Source of the DNA: Actinomycetes bacterium
Lineage (GTDB): Bacteria; Actinomycetota; Thermoleophilia; Solirubrobacterales; JACPNS01
Assembly (NCBI GenBank): GCA_023404495.1
Contig: JAEYBE010000042.1
Span: forward strand, 1 to 13,631
Reading direction: 5' to 3'
Length of the DNA stretch: 13,631 nucleotides
Positions 5,519 to 12,149 of this stretch are shown here, piece after piece (the first letter of the stretch is position 1; the number at the start of each line of letters is the position of its first letter). The notes below the pieces were generated by a model. It saw only the letters and a list, made by a program, of their open reading frames with translations, was not told the DNA's origin and ran no database searches. Made by a program: the position numbers and the translations under genes.

Positions 5519-7057
5519 CTACTCGCCTACAGGCACCGCCAGCAGCGTCTCTTCGCTGCGGCCGCGCAGGACGCGCGCGCCATCAACCTTCCAGAGCGCG
5601 GCCTCACTTTCGCCGGCGCGCTCAAGCACCGCGCCGGAAGCGACCACTCCGCCCTCGACCGACTTCGCGACCTCCGTCAGCCGGGCCGCCTCGTTCACCG
5701 GGTCACCGATCACCGTGTACTCGTGGCGCTCGGCCGATCCGACGTTGCCGGCCACCACCGGTCCGGCCGAGACGCCGATGCCGACTCCCAGCTCGGGAAT
5801 CTCGCGCGCCAGCCCTGCGGCCATCTCGCGCGCCGCGGCCAACGCGTCGCCGGCCGCATCCTCGCGCGGCAGCGGCGCTCCGAAGACGCACAGAGCGGCG
5901 TCGCCCTCAAACTTGTTGACAGATCCACCGCAGCGGTCGACCGCGTCGATCACCACTGCGAAGAAGCGGTTCAAGAGGTCGACCACCTCGACCGGCGAGC
6001 GCGATGCAGCGATCTCAGTCGATCCGACGACGTCGACGAAAACGACCGCCACGTCAAGTTGTTCGCCGCCCAGCTGCGCTCCCACGACCAGCGCCTGCTC
6101 GGCCACCTCCTCGCCGACGTGCCGGCCAAAGAGATCGCGCACGCGCTCGCGCTCGCGCAGTCCCTCGACCATGTCGTTGAAGCCGCTCTGGAGCATCCCG
6201 ACCTCCGATGCGTCAAACACCGGCACCTCGACCGAAAGGTCACCGCGGCCGAGTCGGTCGATCCCCCGCCGCACCGACTTGATCGGATCGGCGATCGAGC
6301 GCGAGACCAGGAACATCGCCTGCACGCCGATAAACAGCGCGACCCCGCAGATGATCATTGTCGCCAGGCGCAGTTTCTCGGTGTCGTTCGGGAGGATGCC
6401 CAGCGTCACGCCGGCGGCGATCAGCACCACACCCAACACCGGTACACCGGTCGAGAGCGCCCATGTCGACATCACGCGGGCGGTCACTCCCGGGACGGCC
6501 GGGTGCTCGCGCGGGCCATCCTCTAGCGCGCGCCGCGCAACCTCGCGCGTCGCCCGCTCGGCCACCAGATACGAAAAGGCGCAGGTGCCGAGTCCGCTGA
6601 AGAGTCCGGCAATCGCCACGACCAGCGCGAGTCGCGGCTCGATCACCGCGTTGAGCGCCGTGAAGATCACGACACCAAGGCCCCAACGGCGCACCAGCCG
6701 GCCGCCCAGCCGAGAAGGTCCGAGCAGCGCCAGCGCCTGCTCCTCCGCGGTCGGCGGGCGGTCCTCGAGCAACCAGCGCCGCACCGGTGAGACATCACGA
6801 ACCGTCTTGACGATTCCACTGATCGTCGCCGCGAGCACGTACGCCACCAGCACGGCCACATTGAGCAGCCGGACCCGGTCCTCGTTCACGACATCTGGCA
6901 CCGGGATCACCCAGGAAACCAGCGCAAACAGGATCACCGAACCGATGATGTTCGACCCGATCACTCCGATACCGAGCGCCGGGGTGGAGCGCAGCAAGAT
7001 CTGTTTGCCCGAGCGTCGCTCGCCTTCGCGCGCCGCCCGCAGTTGCACCGGTCCCAT
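5519..7057 (-). CDS. Membrane-bound class III adenylate/guanylate cyclase with HAMP domain
   Basis: A 512-residue cyclase resembling the mycobacterial Rv1318c/Rv1319c group. The N-terminal half holds about six membrane helices (roughly 28-52, 66-84, 126-140, 143-163, 203-222, 231-251). A HAMP linker follows (about 252-304: SRSIADPIKSVRRGIDRLG and later a DASEVGMLQSGFNDM stretch), then RERERVRDLFGRHVG and the catalytic domain. Catalytic residues are present: metal-binding Asp342 (VVFVDVVGST) and Asp386 (NKFEGDAAL); substrate-selecting Lys382 and Asp452 (VIGDPVNEAARL), the pair that favours ATP; and transition-state Asn455 and Arg459. It should therefore be an active cAMP-forming enzyme working as a dimer, with the membrane part as sensor of unknown signal. 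The ATG at 7057 lies 17 nt after the LOG gene stop. TAGGGT six bases upstream could be its own -10; read-through from the LOG gene is equally possible. Confidence 0.92.
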   Translation of the reverse strand: MGPVQLRAAREGERRSGKQILLRSTPALGIGVIGSNIIGSVILFALVSWVIPVPDVVNEDRVRLLNVAVLVAYVLAATISGIVKTVRDVSPVRRWLLEDRPPTAEEQALALLGPSRLGGRLVRRWGLGVVIFTALNAVIEPRLALVVAIAGLFSGLGTCAFSYLVAERATREVARRALEDGPREHPAVPGVTARVMSTWALSTGVPVLGVVLIAAGVTLGILPNDTEKLRLATMIICGVALFIGVQAMFLVSRSIADPIKSVRRGIDRLGRGDLSVEVPVFDASEVGMLQSGFNDMVEGLRERERVRDLFGRHVGEEVAEQALVVGAQLGGEQLDVAVVFVDVVGSTEIAASRSPVEVVDLLNRFFAVVIDAVDRCGGSVNKFEGDAALCVFGAPLPREDAAGDALAAAREMAAGLAREIPELGVGIGVSAGPVVAGNVGSAERHEYTVIGDPVNEAARLTEVAKSVEGGVVASGAVLERAGESEAALWKVDGARVLRGRSEETLLAVPVGE

Positions 7058-7063
7058 GGCGCG

Positions 7064-7069
7064 ACCCTA
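7064..7069 (-). promoter_or_regulatory. Possible -10 element (TAGGGT) of the cyclase gene
   Basis: On the - strand TAGGGT ends six bases before the cyclase ATG, inside the 17-nt gap after the LOG gene stop. There is no Shine-Dalgarno sequence before the ATG. A separate leaderless cyclase transcript is possible, but the two genes may equally be one operon. Confidence 0.35.
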
Positions 7070-7074
7070 CCGGG

Positions 7075-7806
7075 CTACCACGCCGTCAAAGCGCGCAGCC
7101 GCTCGCTCTCTTCGGTCACGAGCGCCCGGACCTCGCGGGCGTCGTCGCAGACGCGGATCAGGCCGAGGTCCCGTTCGTCGATCTTCCCCTCGGCCAGCAT
7201 CCGGTCGCGCAGCCAATCGAACATCCCGTCCCAGTAATCATTGCCGACGAGCGCGACAGGGAAGTGCCGGATCTTGCCGGTCTGGGAGAGCGTCAAGGCT
7301 TCAAACAACTCATCGAGCGTGCCAAAGCCGCCCGGCATCACAACGAAGGCGTGCGCGTAACGCACAAACATCACCTTGCGCACGAAGAAGTGCTCGAAGG
7401 TGAGGCAGATGTCCTGGTAGGCGTTTGGCTTCTGCTCGTGCGGAAGCTCGATATTGCAGCCGATCGACGTGACGCCGGCGTCGCGAGCTCCACGGTTGGC
7501 CGCCTCCATCATCCCCGGCCCGCCGCCGGTGATGATCGCGTAGCCGGCTTCGCCGAGTGTGCGGGCGATTTCGCGTGCGCGAAAGTACTCAGGATCGTCG
7601 GGCGCCGTGCGCGCGGAGCCGAAGATCGACACGGCGCGATCGATCCCGGCAAGCGCCGAGAAGCCCATCCGAAACTCCGCGCTGATGCGTGCGATGCGCT
7701 CGTCGTCGTCGGCCGCGCTCAGCGGCACGTCGGCGCCGACTCCGAGCAGCAGCTCTTCGTCGAACGTCGAGGCAAACGGAGGAAGCTTTGGATCCTGCTC
7801 GGGCAC
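7075..7806 (-). CDS. LOG-family protein (nucleoside 5'-monophosphate phosphoribohydrolase, lysine-decarboxylase-like fold)
   Basis: A 243-residue protein of the LOG/TIGR00730 family, which removes ribose 5-phosphate from nucleoside monophosphates; plant and some bacterial members activate cytokinins, others act on AMP or house-keeping nucleotides. Seen: AVSIFGSARTAPDDPEY (58-74), GGGPGMMEAANRGA (94-107), EHFFVRKVMF (138-147) with the family's Arg143-Lys144, and the hallmark PGGFGTLDE (158-166) with catalytic Glu166. The older label lysine decarboxylase is a misannotation for this motif. The GTG at 7804-7806 keeps the N-terminal 45 residues common in actinobacterial members; the first internal Met (residue 47) would remove them. 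TACGGT six bases before the GTG fits a leaderless promoter. It precedes the cyclase gene by 17 nt and is divergent from the thioesterase gene, with only 23 bp between start codons. Confidence 0.9.
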   Translation of the reverse strand: MPEQDPKLPPFASTFDEELLLGVGADVPLSAADDDERIARISAEFRMGFSALAGIDRAVSIFGSARTAPDDPEYFRAREIARTLGEAGYAIITGGGPGMMEAANRGARDAGVTSIGCNIELPHEQKPNAYQDICLTFEHFFVRKVMFVRYAHAFVVMPGGFGTLDELFEALTLSQTGKIRHFPVALVGNDYWDGMFDWLRDRMLAEGKIDERDLGLIRVCDDAREVRALVTEESERLRALTAW

Positions 7807-7811
7807 GTGCG

Positions 7812-7822
7812 TACCGTACTCT
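7812..7822. promoter_or_regulatory. Overlapping divergent -10 elements of the LOG and thioesterase/purT units
   Basis: The 23-bp gap 7807-7829 must hold both starts of transcription. On the - strand TACGGT (7813-7818) ends six bases before the LOG GTG. On the + strand TACTCT (7817-7822) ends seven bases before the thioesterase ATG at 7830; TACCGT (7812-7817) is a second + candidate. The hexamers overlap, so polymerase could use only one direction at a time. Neither gene has a Shine-Dalgarno. The -35 regions would fall inside the opposite coding sequence. Confidence 0.5.
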
Positions 7823-7829
7823 GAGCGCG

Positions 7830-8327
7830 ATGACGACCCAGAAGATCACAGTCGAATTCGAGACCCCGGACGCGGACGCGCTGGTCCGGGCCGCGCATCT
7901 CTCGGGGCTCGACTTCTTGCAGGCGATCATCGACGGTGAGATCGCCGCGGCACCGATCAGCCGACTAATGGAATTTCAGATCGTCGAGGTCGAGTCCGGC
8001 CGCGCAGTCTTTGAGGGCACGCCGTCCGATCGCGTCTACAACCCGATCGGCGTGGTGCACGGCGGCTACGCGATGGTGCTGATCGACTCGGTCACCGGAT
8101 GTGCAGTGCAGAGCACGCTCGATCCCGGCGTCGGGTACGGCACCGTCGAGACGAAGGTGAACCTGACCCGACCGATCACGCGCGAAACCGGAATGCTTCG
8201 GGCAGAAGGCCGATTGGTGCACGCCGGCTCGCGGATCGCGACGGCCGAGGCCTACGTCACCGATGCCGCCGGCAAGCTGGTCGCCCACGGCACCTCGACC
8301 TGCGCAATCATCCCCGCCAAGCAATGA
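7830..8327 (+). CDS. PaaI-like hotdog-fold acyl-CoA thioesterase
   Basis: A 165-residue single hotdog domain, probably hydrolysing acyl-CoA thioesters to free acid and CoA. The key motif is NPIGVVHGGYAMVLIDS (71-87): the V-H-G-G turn at 76-79 and the acidic Asp86 on the hotdog helix, as in PaaI/DUF4442-type thioesterases. The beta-sheet segments follow: TVETKVNLTRPI (105-116), MLRAEGRLVHAGSRIATAEA (122-141) and a final GKLVAHGTSTCAI. The first 40 residues, with a helix LVRAAHLSGLDFLQAIIDGE, precede the domain, as in many PaaI-like proteins. The ATG at 7830 is supported by the helix and by the -10-like TACTCT upstream; an in-frame extension back to 7689 lies over the LOG gene and is rejected. 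Its stop overlaps the purT start as ATGA, so the two are translationally coupled. Substrate unknown. Confidence 0.85.
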   Translation: MTTQKITVEFETPDADALVRAAHLSGLDFLQAIIDGEIAAAPISRLMEFQIVEVESGRAVFEGTPSDRVYNPIGVVHGGYAMVLIDSVTGCAVQSTLDPGVGYGTVETKVNLTRPITRETGMLRAEGRLVHAGSRIATAEAYVTDAAGKLVAHGTSTCAIIPAKQ

Positions 8328-9532
8328 GCGAGCCGATCGGAACTCCGGGTACGCCGACCGCGACCCGCATCGTGCTACTCGGCTCGGGCGAACTTGGACG
8401 TGAAGTCGCAATCGAGGCCGTGCGGCTGGGATGCGAGGTTGTGGCGTGCGATCGCTACGCCGGCGCACCCGCAATGGCTGTCGCCCATCGCAGCCACGTG
8501 CTGACGATGTCCGATGAGTCCGAGCTGCGCGCAGTGCTCGAGGCGGAGAAAGCACGCCCTTGCCGTCGTTTGATCGTGATGCCGGAGATCGAGGCGATCG
8601 CCACGCACGTGCTTGCTGAGTTTGAGGAGTCAGGGGTGCACGTCGTCCCGAACGCGCGCGCCGCGCGTCTGACGATGGACCGCGAGGGGATCCGCCGGCT
8701 CGCGGCCGAGGAGCTGGGGCTTGCCACCTCGCCGTATCGATTCTGCGACACCGAGCAGGAACTCGCGCAGGCCGCCAACGAGCTCGGCTTTCCGTGCGTC
8801 GTGAAGCCGGTGATGTCGTCCTCGGGGAAGGGCCAGTCGACCGTCAGATCGGCGGACGAGGTAACGGCTGCCTGGAGCTACGCCCAGGATGCCGGCAGGG
8901 TCGGTGCTGGGCGGGTGATCTGCGAGGCGTTCGTGGACTTTGACTATGAGCTCACCCAGCTGACGGTCCGTCACGCCGGCGGCACGTCGTTCTGCGCGCC
9001 AATCGGACATCGACAGGAAGGCGGCGACTACCGCCAGAGCTGGCAGCCCGCACAAGTGGATCCGGATGTACTCGCCAGTTGCCGAACGGTCGCCGGCACG
9101 GTCACCGAGGCGCTGGGCGGCCACGGGATTTTCGGAGTGGAGCTGTTCGTTGCGGGGGGAGAAGTGATCTTCTCCGAAGTCTCGCCCCGCCCGCATGACA
9201 CCGGCCTTGTAACGCTCGCGAGCCAAGACCTCTCCGAGTTCGCCCTGCACGTCAGAGCTGTGCTTGGACTCCCGCTCCCGCAGGAGTTGATCCCGCAGCG
9301 CGGACCGAGCGCGAGCGCAGTGATTCTGGCCGCCAAAGAGGCTGATCCGCCTCTCTACCTCGGGATCGATCGGGCGCTCGCGGTCTCAGAGGCTGTCCGG
9401 ATCGCGATTTTTGGCAAGCCGACGGCCAGCCAGGGACGGCGGATGGGCGTGGCTCTCGCCGAGGCGGATTCGTTGGATGCCGCGCGGGATCTGGCCGTCA
9501 GGGCGGCGTCCTGCGTCGAAGTGGACGATTGA
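8324..9532 (+). CDS. purT: Formate-dependent phosphoribosylglycinamide formyltransferase (GAR transformylase 2)
   Basis: A 402-residue ATP-grasp enzyme of purine synthesis; it makes formyl-GAR from GAR, formate and ATP, replacing the folate-dependent PurN step. Family residues are present: GSGELG (20-25) for GAR binding, AMAVAHRSH (50-58), PEIEAIAT with Glu88, Arg120, Lys161, the ATP loop SSGKGQ (166-171), GHRQEGGDYRQSWQP (228-242), metal-binding Glu273 and Glu285 within GHGIFGVELF and FSEVSPRPHDTG (283-294), Asp292, and FGKP...GRR with Lys365, Arg372 and Arg373. Length matches E. coli PurT (392) plus a short N-terminal tail. The ATG at 8324 overlaps the thioesterase stop by ATGA, and no Shine-Dalgarno is visible, so expression depends on the upstream gene. 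The earlier in-frame start at 8099 would overlap the thioesterase and is rejected. No other purine genes are nearby. Confidence 0.95.
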   Translation: MSEPIGTPGTPTATRIVLLGSGELGREVAIEAVRLGCEVVACDRYAGAPAMAVAHRSHVLTMSDESELRAVLEAEKARPCRRLIVMPEIEAIATHVLAEFEESGVHVVPNARAARLTMDREGIRRLAAEELGLATSPYRFCDTEQELAQAANELGFPCVVKPVMSSSGKGQSTVRSADEVTAAWSYAQDAGRVGAGRVICEAFVDFDYELTQLTVRHAGGTSFCAPIGHRQEGGDYRQSWQPAQVDPDVLASCRTVAGTVTEALGGHGIFGVELFVAGGEVIFSEVSPRPHDTGLVTLASQDLSEFALHVRAVLGLPLPQELIPQRGPSASAVILAAKEADPPLYLGIDRALAVSEAVRIAIFGKPTASQGRRMGVALAEADSLDAARDLAVRAASCVEVDD

Positions 9533-9557
9533 CTCCGCTTGATTTCGCGAGGCGGGT

Positions 9558-9563
9558 TAGAAT
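9558..9563 (+). promoter_or_regulatory. -10 element (TAGAAT) of the marR gene, probably leaderless
   Basis: TAGAAT matches the -10 consensus at five of six positions and ends seven bases before the ATG at 9571, with no Shine-Dalgarno between. A TTGACT at 9529-9534 resembles a -35 but sits 23 bp away, longer than the usual 16-19. The region is the 38-bp gap after purT. Confidence 0.55.
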
Positions 9564-9570
9564 CGCCCAT

Positions 9571-10029
9571 ATGGAAAATTCGGTAACACCGGTGGATCGC
9601 GAGGCTGCGCTCGACCGTGTTGGCGAGATGTACTCGGGCCTCGCTCGCGCGCAACGCCGGCTCCGTGGGCGCGACGCGATGCAGCCCGGCAGGCTGACCG
9701 CGCCGCAGGTCAATCTGCTCCGCCCGCTCGCCGAACACGGACCGATGTCGTCGGGTCAACTGGCGGAAGCCGCCGGCCTCACTCCCGCGACGACCACGCA
9801 CATGCTCGATCAGCTCGCGGTCGCGGGCGTGGTCGAGCGCACGCGGCAGGAGCACGATCGCCGCGTCGTGATCACCGCACTGACCGACCATGGCGCCAGG
9901 CTGCTCGACGAGCGCGTCAGCGAGATGCGTCGCGCCTGGGCCGAAGCTCTCGGGCGATTTGAAGCTGAAGAACTCGAGAAGGCCGCCGACGTGCTCGGGG
10001 CAATCTGTCGCTTCACCGACGACCTCTGA
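9571..10029 (+). CDS. MarR-family transcriptional regulator
   Basis: A 152-residue dimeric winged-helix regulator. The N-terminal dimer helix is residues 8-33. The DNA-binding part runs from LTAPQVNLLRPLAEHGPMSS (42-61), through LAEAAGLTPATTTHMLDQLA (64-83, recognition helix in TPATTTHMLDQL), to the wing ERTRQEHDRRVVITALTDHG (89-108), with the D-R-R...LT..G pattern diagnostic of MarR. A long C-terminal helix (128-150) completes the dimer interface. Start 9571 is backed by the -10 seven bases upstream; the earlier in-frame ATG at 9529 overlaps the purT stop and adds residues absent from the family. It converges on the quinone-oxidoreductase-like gene with only 7 nt between stops. MarR proteins often respond to phenolics or oxidants; the ligand here is unknown and no clear palindrome is seen at its own promoter. 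Confidence 0.92.
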   Translation: MENSVTPVDREAALDRVGEMYSGLARAQRRLRGRDAMQPGRLTAPQVNLLRPLAEHGPMSSGQLAEAAGLTPATTTHMLDQLAVAGVVERTRQEHDRRVVITALTDHGARLLDERVSEMRRAWAEALGRFEAEELEKAADVLGAICRFTDDL

Positions 10030-10036
10030 AACGCGC

Positions 10037-10993
10037 TCAGGGCAGCAGCACCAGCTTGCCGCTTGTTCCACGACCGCGAATCGCTTCATGCGCGGCGCGG
10101 GCGTCCTCGAGGGCGAAGCTGCCGCCTTCGATCGCCGTCACATCGCCGGCGGCGATCAGCTTGAGCAATCCTTCGACGGCCTCGTCCATCATGCCGGGCT
10201 TGGTCATGCAGTGCACGAGCCAGAAGCCGATCACTCCCCGCGACGTGCCCATCAGCATCGGGATCGAGACATCCTTCGGCGGAACGCGCCCGGCCATGCC
10301 GTAGACGACGTGGCGGCCGAACGGCGCCAACGCTTTCAAGGAGCCGTCGGTCGTCGGACCGCCGACCATGTCGAGGATCACGTCGACCTTCTGACCGTCG
10401 TTGGCCTCGCGCAGCCGCTCGTTCATTTCCGCGGCTTCGGTAACGCGCGAATCGATTGCGATGTCGGCACCGAGTTCGAGCGCCTGCGCGCGCTTCTCCT
10501 CGGTCGACGCGGTAGCGATCACGCGGCCGGCGCCAAAGCGCTTGGCAAGCTGCACCGCGATCGTGCCGACGCCGCCGCCGGCCGCGTGCACCACGACCGT
10601 CTCGCCGTCTGCAAGCTTGGCCGAAGTCTTCAGGAGGTGCCACGCGGTTGCGCCCTGGAGCACCACGGACAATGCGGCCGACGCGCTCACGCCCTCCGGC
10701 ATATCCCAAGTCAGCTGCGGCCAGGCGACTGCTTTCTCCGCGTAGCCGCCACCCGAGAGCAGCGCGACCACACGCCGGCCATCGGCGGTCGTTCCGACGA
10801 CTTCGGCACCGGGAACGAGTGGCAGTTCGGCGGGGGCGAGATATGAGTTCTCGGCCTGATGGGTGTCGGCGTAGTTGACGCCGGCCGCCTCCACCTCGAT
10901 CAGCAAGGCTCCTTCGGGTACTTCGGGGTCTGGCAGCTCCGCGAGCTCGAGTACCTCTGGGCCGCCGAACTCTCTTACCTGGATCGCGCGCAT
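10037..10993 (-). CDS. Zinc-independent medium-chain dehydrogenase, quinone-oxidoreductase-like
   Basis: A 318-residue NAD(P)H-dependent oxidoreductase of the MDR superfamily, QOR branch, which reduces quinones or the double bond of alpha,beta-unsaturated carbonyls. Seen: the GroES-like start MRAIQVREFGGPEVLELAEL (1-20), VEAAGVNYADTHQ (34-46) where zinc enzymes would have a Cys ligand, LPLVPGAEVVG (57-67), and the nucleotide-binding signature AAGGGVGTIAVQLAK (137-151). The Cys/His ligands of zinc alcohol dehydrogenases are missing, and there is no structural-zinc loop, as expected for QOR. Length is normal. The ATG at 10993 lies 4 nt after the stop of the enoyl-CoA hydratase gene, with a purine-rich GGGAGA about 9 nt upstream, so the two form an operon. 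The longer frame to 11191 runs into that gene and is rejected. The exact substrate is open. Confidence 0.9.
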   Translation of the reverse strand: MRAIQVREFGGPEVLELAELPDPEVPEGALLIEVEAAGVNYADTHQAENSYLAPAELPLVPGAEVVGTTADGRRVVALLSGGGYAEKAVAWPQLTWDMPEGVSASAALSVVLQGATAWHLLKTSAKLADGETVVVHAAGGGVGTIAVQLAKRFGAGRVIATASTEEKRAQALELGADIAIDSRVTEAAEMNERLREANDGQKVDVILDMVGGPTTDGSLKALAPFGRHVVYGMAGRVPPKDVSIPMLMGTSRGVIGFWLVHCMTKPGMMDEAVEGLLKLIAAGDVTAIEGGSFALEDARAAHEAIRGRGTSGKLVLLP

Positions 10994-10997
10994 GCTC

Positions 10998-11684
10998 TCA
11001 GTCTCCCATTCCCGGGAGCTTGTTGGCGTCTGCGTCGCGCAACGTCGCAAGCGCGGGAGCGTAGAGCCGCTGCTTGATCGTGCCGAGCGTCGCGCCGTCC
11101 TTTTCCGCCAGGGCGCCGGCCCGCTCGATCGCGGTCGAGAGCACGGCGTCTTCGGGCACCGCCGCTTGGACGATGCCGGCCGCCACCGCATCGGGGCCGC
11201 CGTAGCGACGACCGGTGGTCATCGACTCGTGAGCGACCTGCGGGGCAAGCCGGGATTTGATCAGCGCATCCATCCCCGGGGTGAACGGGATGTGGATGTC
11301 GACCTCGGGAAAACAGAAGAACCCGCGGTCCTCGCGCATGATCCGCTCGTCGAAGGCGACGGCGAGCATCGCGCCGGCGGCAAAACAGTGACCTTGGATC
11401 GCCGCGATCGTGGGAACCGGGAACTCAAGCGCGCGGGCGAGCAACTCGTGGACCTCGCCGACGAACGACGGCACTGCTTCGAGGTTCGCTGCGAACCACT
11501 CAAGGTCCAGGCCGTTGGACCAGATCTTGCCGCTGGCGGTCACGACCAGCGCACGCGGCGATGGCGTCCCCGCCACTTCGTCGAGCGCGGCGTTGACCGA
11601 CGCGACCCAATCGGGGTTGAAGCGGTTCTCGTCGTCGCCCAAGTTGAGGACAAAGACGTTTCCATCACGTTCGAGATTTGGCAC
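10998..11684 (-). CDS. Enoyl-CoA hydratase/isomerase family protein, probably delta3-delta2-enoyl-CoA isomerase type
   Basis: A 228-residue crotonase-fold enzyme, short for the family, lacking the extended C-terminus. Seen: SNGLDLEWFA (56-65) forming the first oxyanion-hole strand; the second oxyanion loop in AIQGHCFAAGAMLAVAFDER (95-114); RGFFCFPEVDIHIPFTPGM (120-138); and MTTGRRYGG (155-163). The PEVDI...PFTPGM segment with Glu127 resembles plant peroxisomal delta3-delta2-enoyl-CoA isomerases, which shift double bonds during oxidation of unsaturated fatty acids. The second Glu of true hydratases (the GGG..E position) is not obvious, supporting isomerase over hydratase; this is inference. 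The start GTG at 11684 has a Shine-Dalgarno GGAAGGA seven bases upstream (11692-11698); the open frame back to 11927 runs over the divergent crcB gene and is rejected. It is the first gene of an operon with the quinone-oxidoreductase-like gene. Confidence 0.87.
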   Translation of the reverse strand: MPNLERDGNVFVLNLGDDENRFNPDWVASVNAALDEVAGTPSPRALVVTASGKIWSNGLDLEWFAANLEAVPSFVGEVHELLARALEFPVPTIAAIQGHCFAAGAMLAVAFDERIMREDRGFFCFPEVDIHIPFTPGMDALIKSRLAPQVAHESMTTGRRYGGPDAVAAGIVQAAVPEDAVLSTAIERAGALAEKDGATLGTIKQRLYAPALATLRDADANKLPGMGD

Positions 11685-11722
11685 CTTCCGGTCCTTCCAC
11701 GAGTTTCGATCCGGCCGTGCGC

Positions 11723-11729
11723 GATCATA
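11723..11729. promoter_or_regulatory. Overlapping divergent -10 elements of the enoyl-CoA isomerase and crcB units
   Basis: In the 51-bp gap 11685-11735, the - strand reads TATGAT (11724-11729), a five-of-six -10 match, giving the isomerase gene a leader of roughly 30 nt that contains the Shine-Dalgarno GGAAGGA at 11692-11698. On the + strand GATCAT (11723-11728, four of six) ends seven bases before the crcB GTG at 11736. No fluoride riboswitch would fit in this gap. Confidence 0.45.
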
Positions 11730-11735
11730 CGTCGG

Positions 11736-12149
11736 GTGAACCCGCGAGCGCACACCCTGCCCGGATTCGGCGCGCAGTTGGCGGCCGTCTACGTTGGCGG
11801 CGGTGTCGGCACGTTGTTGCGTTTCGGGCTCACCGAGACGCTGCCGGCCGATCCGACTGCCTGGCCGTGGCATACGTTCGTCGCCAACGTGATCGCCTGC
11901 GCGGTGCTGAGCTTCGCGATCGCCCATCGCGAGAACGGTTGGGGGAGCGACACGCGCCTCGCGTTGATCGGCAGCGGTTTCTGCGGCGGACTCTCGACCT
12001 TCTCGGCGATGCAGCTTGAGATCTATTTGATGTTCGACGCCGGTAGCTACCTGCTGGCGGCTTCTTATCTCGCGGCGAGCGTTGCGATCGGAGTCGCAAT
12101 GGTGTCGCTGGCGCGGCGCTTCGTCTCTCGCGGGGAGGATGTGGCGTGA
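11736..12149 (+). CDS. crcB: Fluoride channel CrcB/Fluc, first of a tandem pair
   Basis: A 137-residue four-helix membrane protein of the Fluc family, which lets fluoride leave the cytoplasm; functional channels are antiparallel dimers. Helices lie at about 13-32, 47-63, 76-94 and 104-125. Family motifs are G-G-x-x-G-x-x-x-R (21-29), HTFVANV with the conserved Asn51, and GFCGGLSTFSAM (81-92). Compared with the second copy, GT before the Asn is HT, and TTFST is STFSA. Its positive charges (Arg4, 65, 74, 127, 128, 132) fall at the N-terminus, loop 2 and C-terminus, predicting N-in/C-in topology. GTG 11736 is the only reasonable start: there is none closer to the first helix and the frame upstream overlaps the isomerase gene. 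No Shine-Dalgarno is seen. The stop overlaps the next crcB by GTGA. Confidence 0.88.
   Translation: MNPRAHTLPGFGAQLAAVYVGGGVGTLLRFGLTETLPADPTAWPWHTFVANVIACAVLSFAIAHRENGWGSDTRLALIGSGFCGGLSTFSAMQLEIYLMFDAGSYLLAASYLAASVAIGVAMVSLARRFVSRGEDVA

Noticed and set aside
5346..7403. Very long + strand open frame of 685 codons, and another at 5087-6526, opposite the cyclase
   Set aside because: Arg/Ser/Thr/Pro-rich translations with no family motif, exactly antisense to a cyclase with all catalytic residues. They result from strong GC bias at third codon positions.
7075..7806. Lysine decarboxylase for the PGGFGTLDE protein
   Set aside because: That name is a known misannotation; the PGGxGTxxE motif marks LOG-type phosphoribohydrolases, and PLP-binding motifs are absent.
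11685..11735. Fluoride riboswitch before the crcB pair
   Set aside because: The gap is only 51 bp and shared with a divergent promoter; no pseudoknot-forming arms or conserved riboswitch core are visible.
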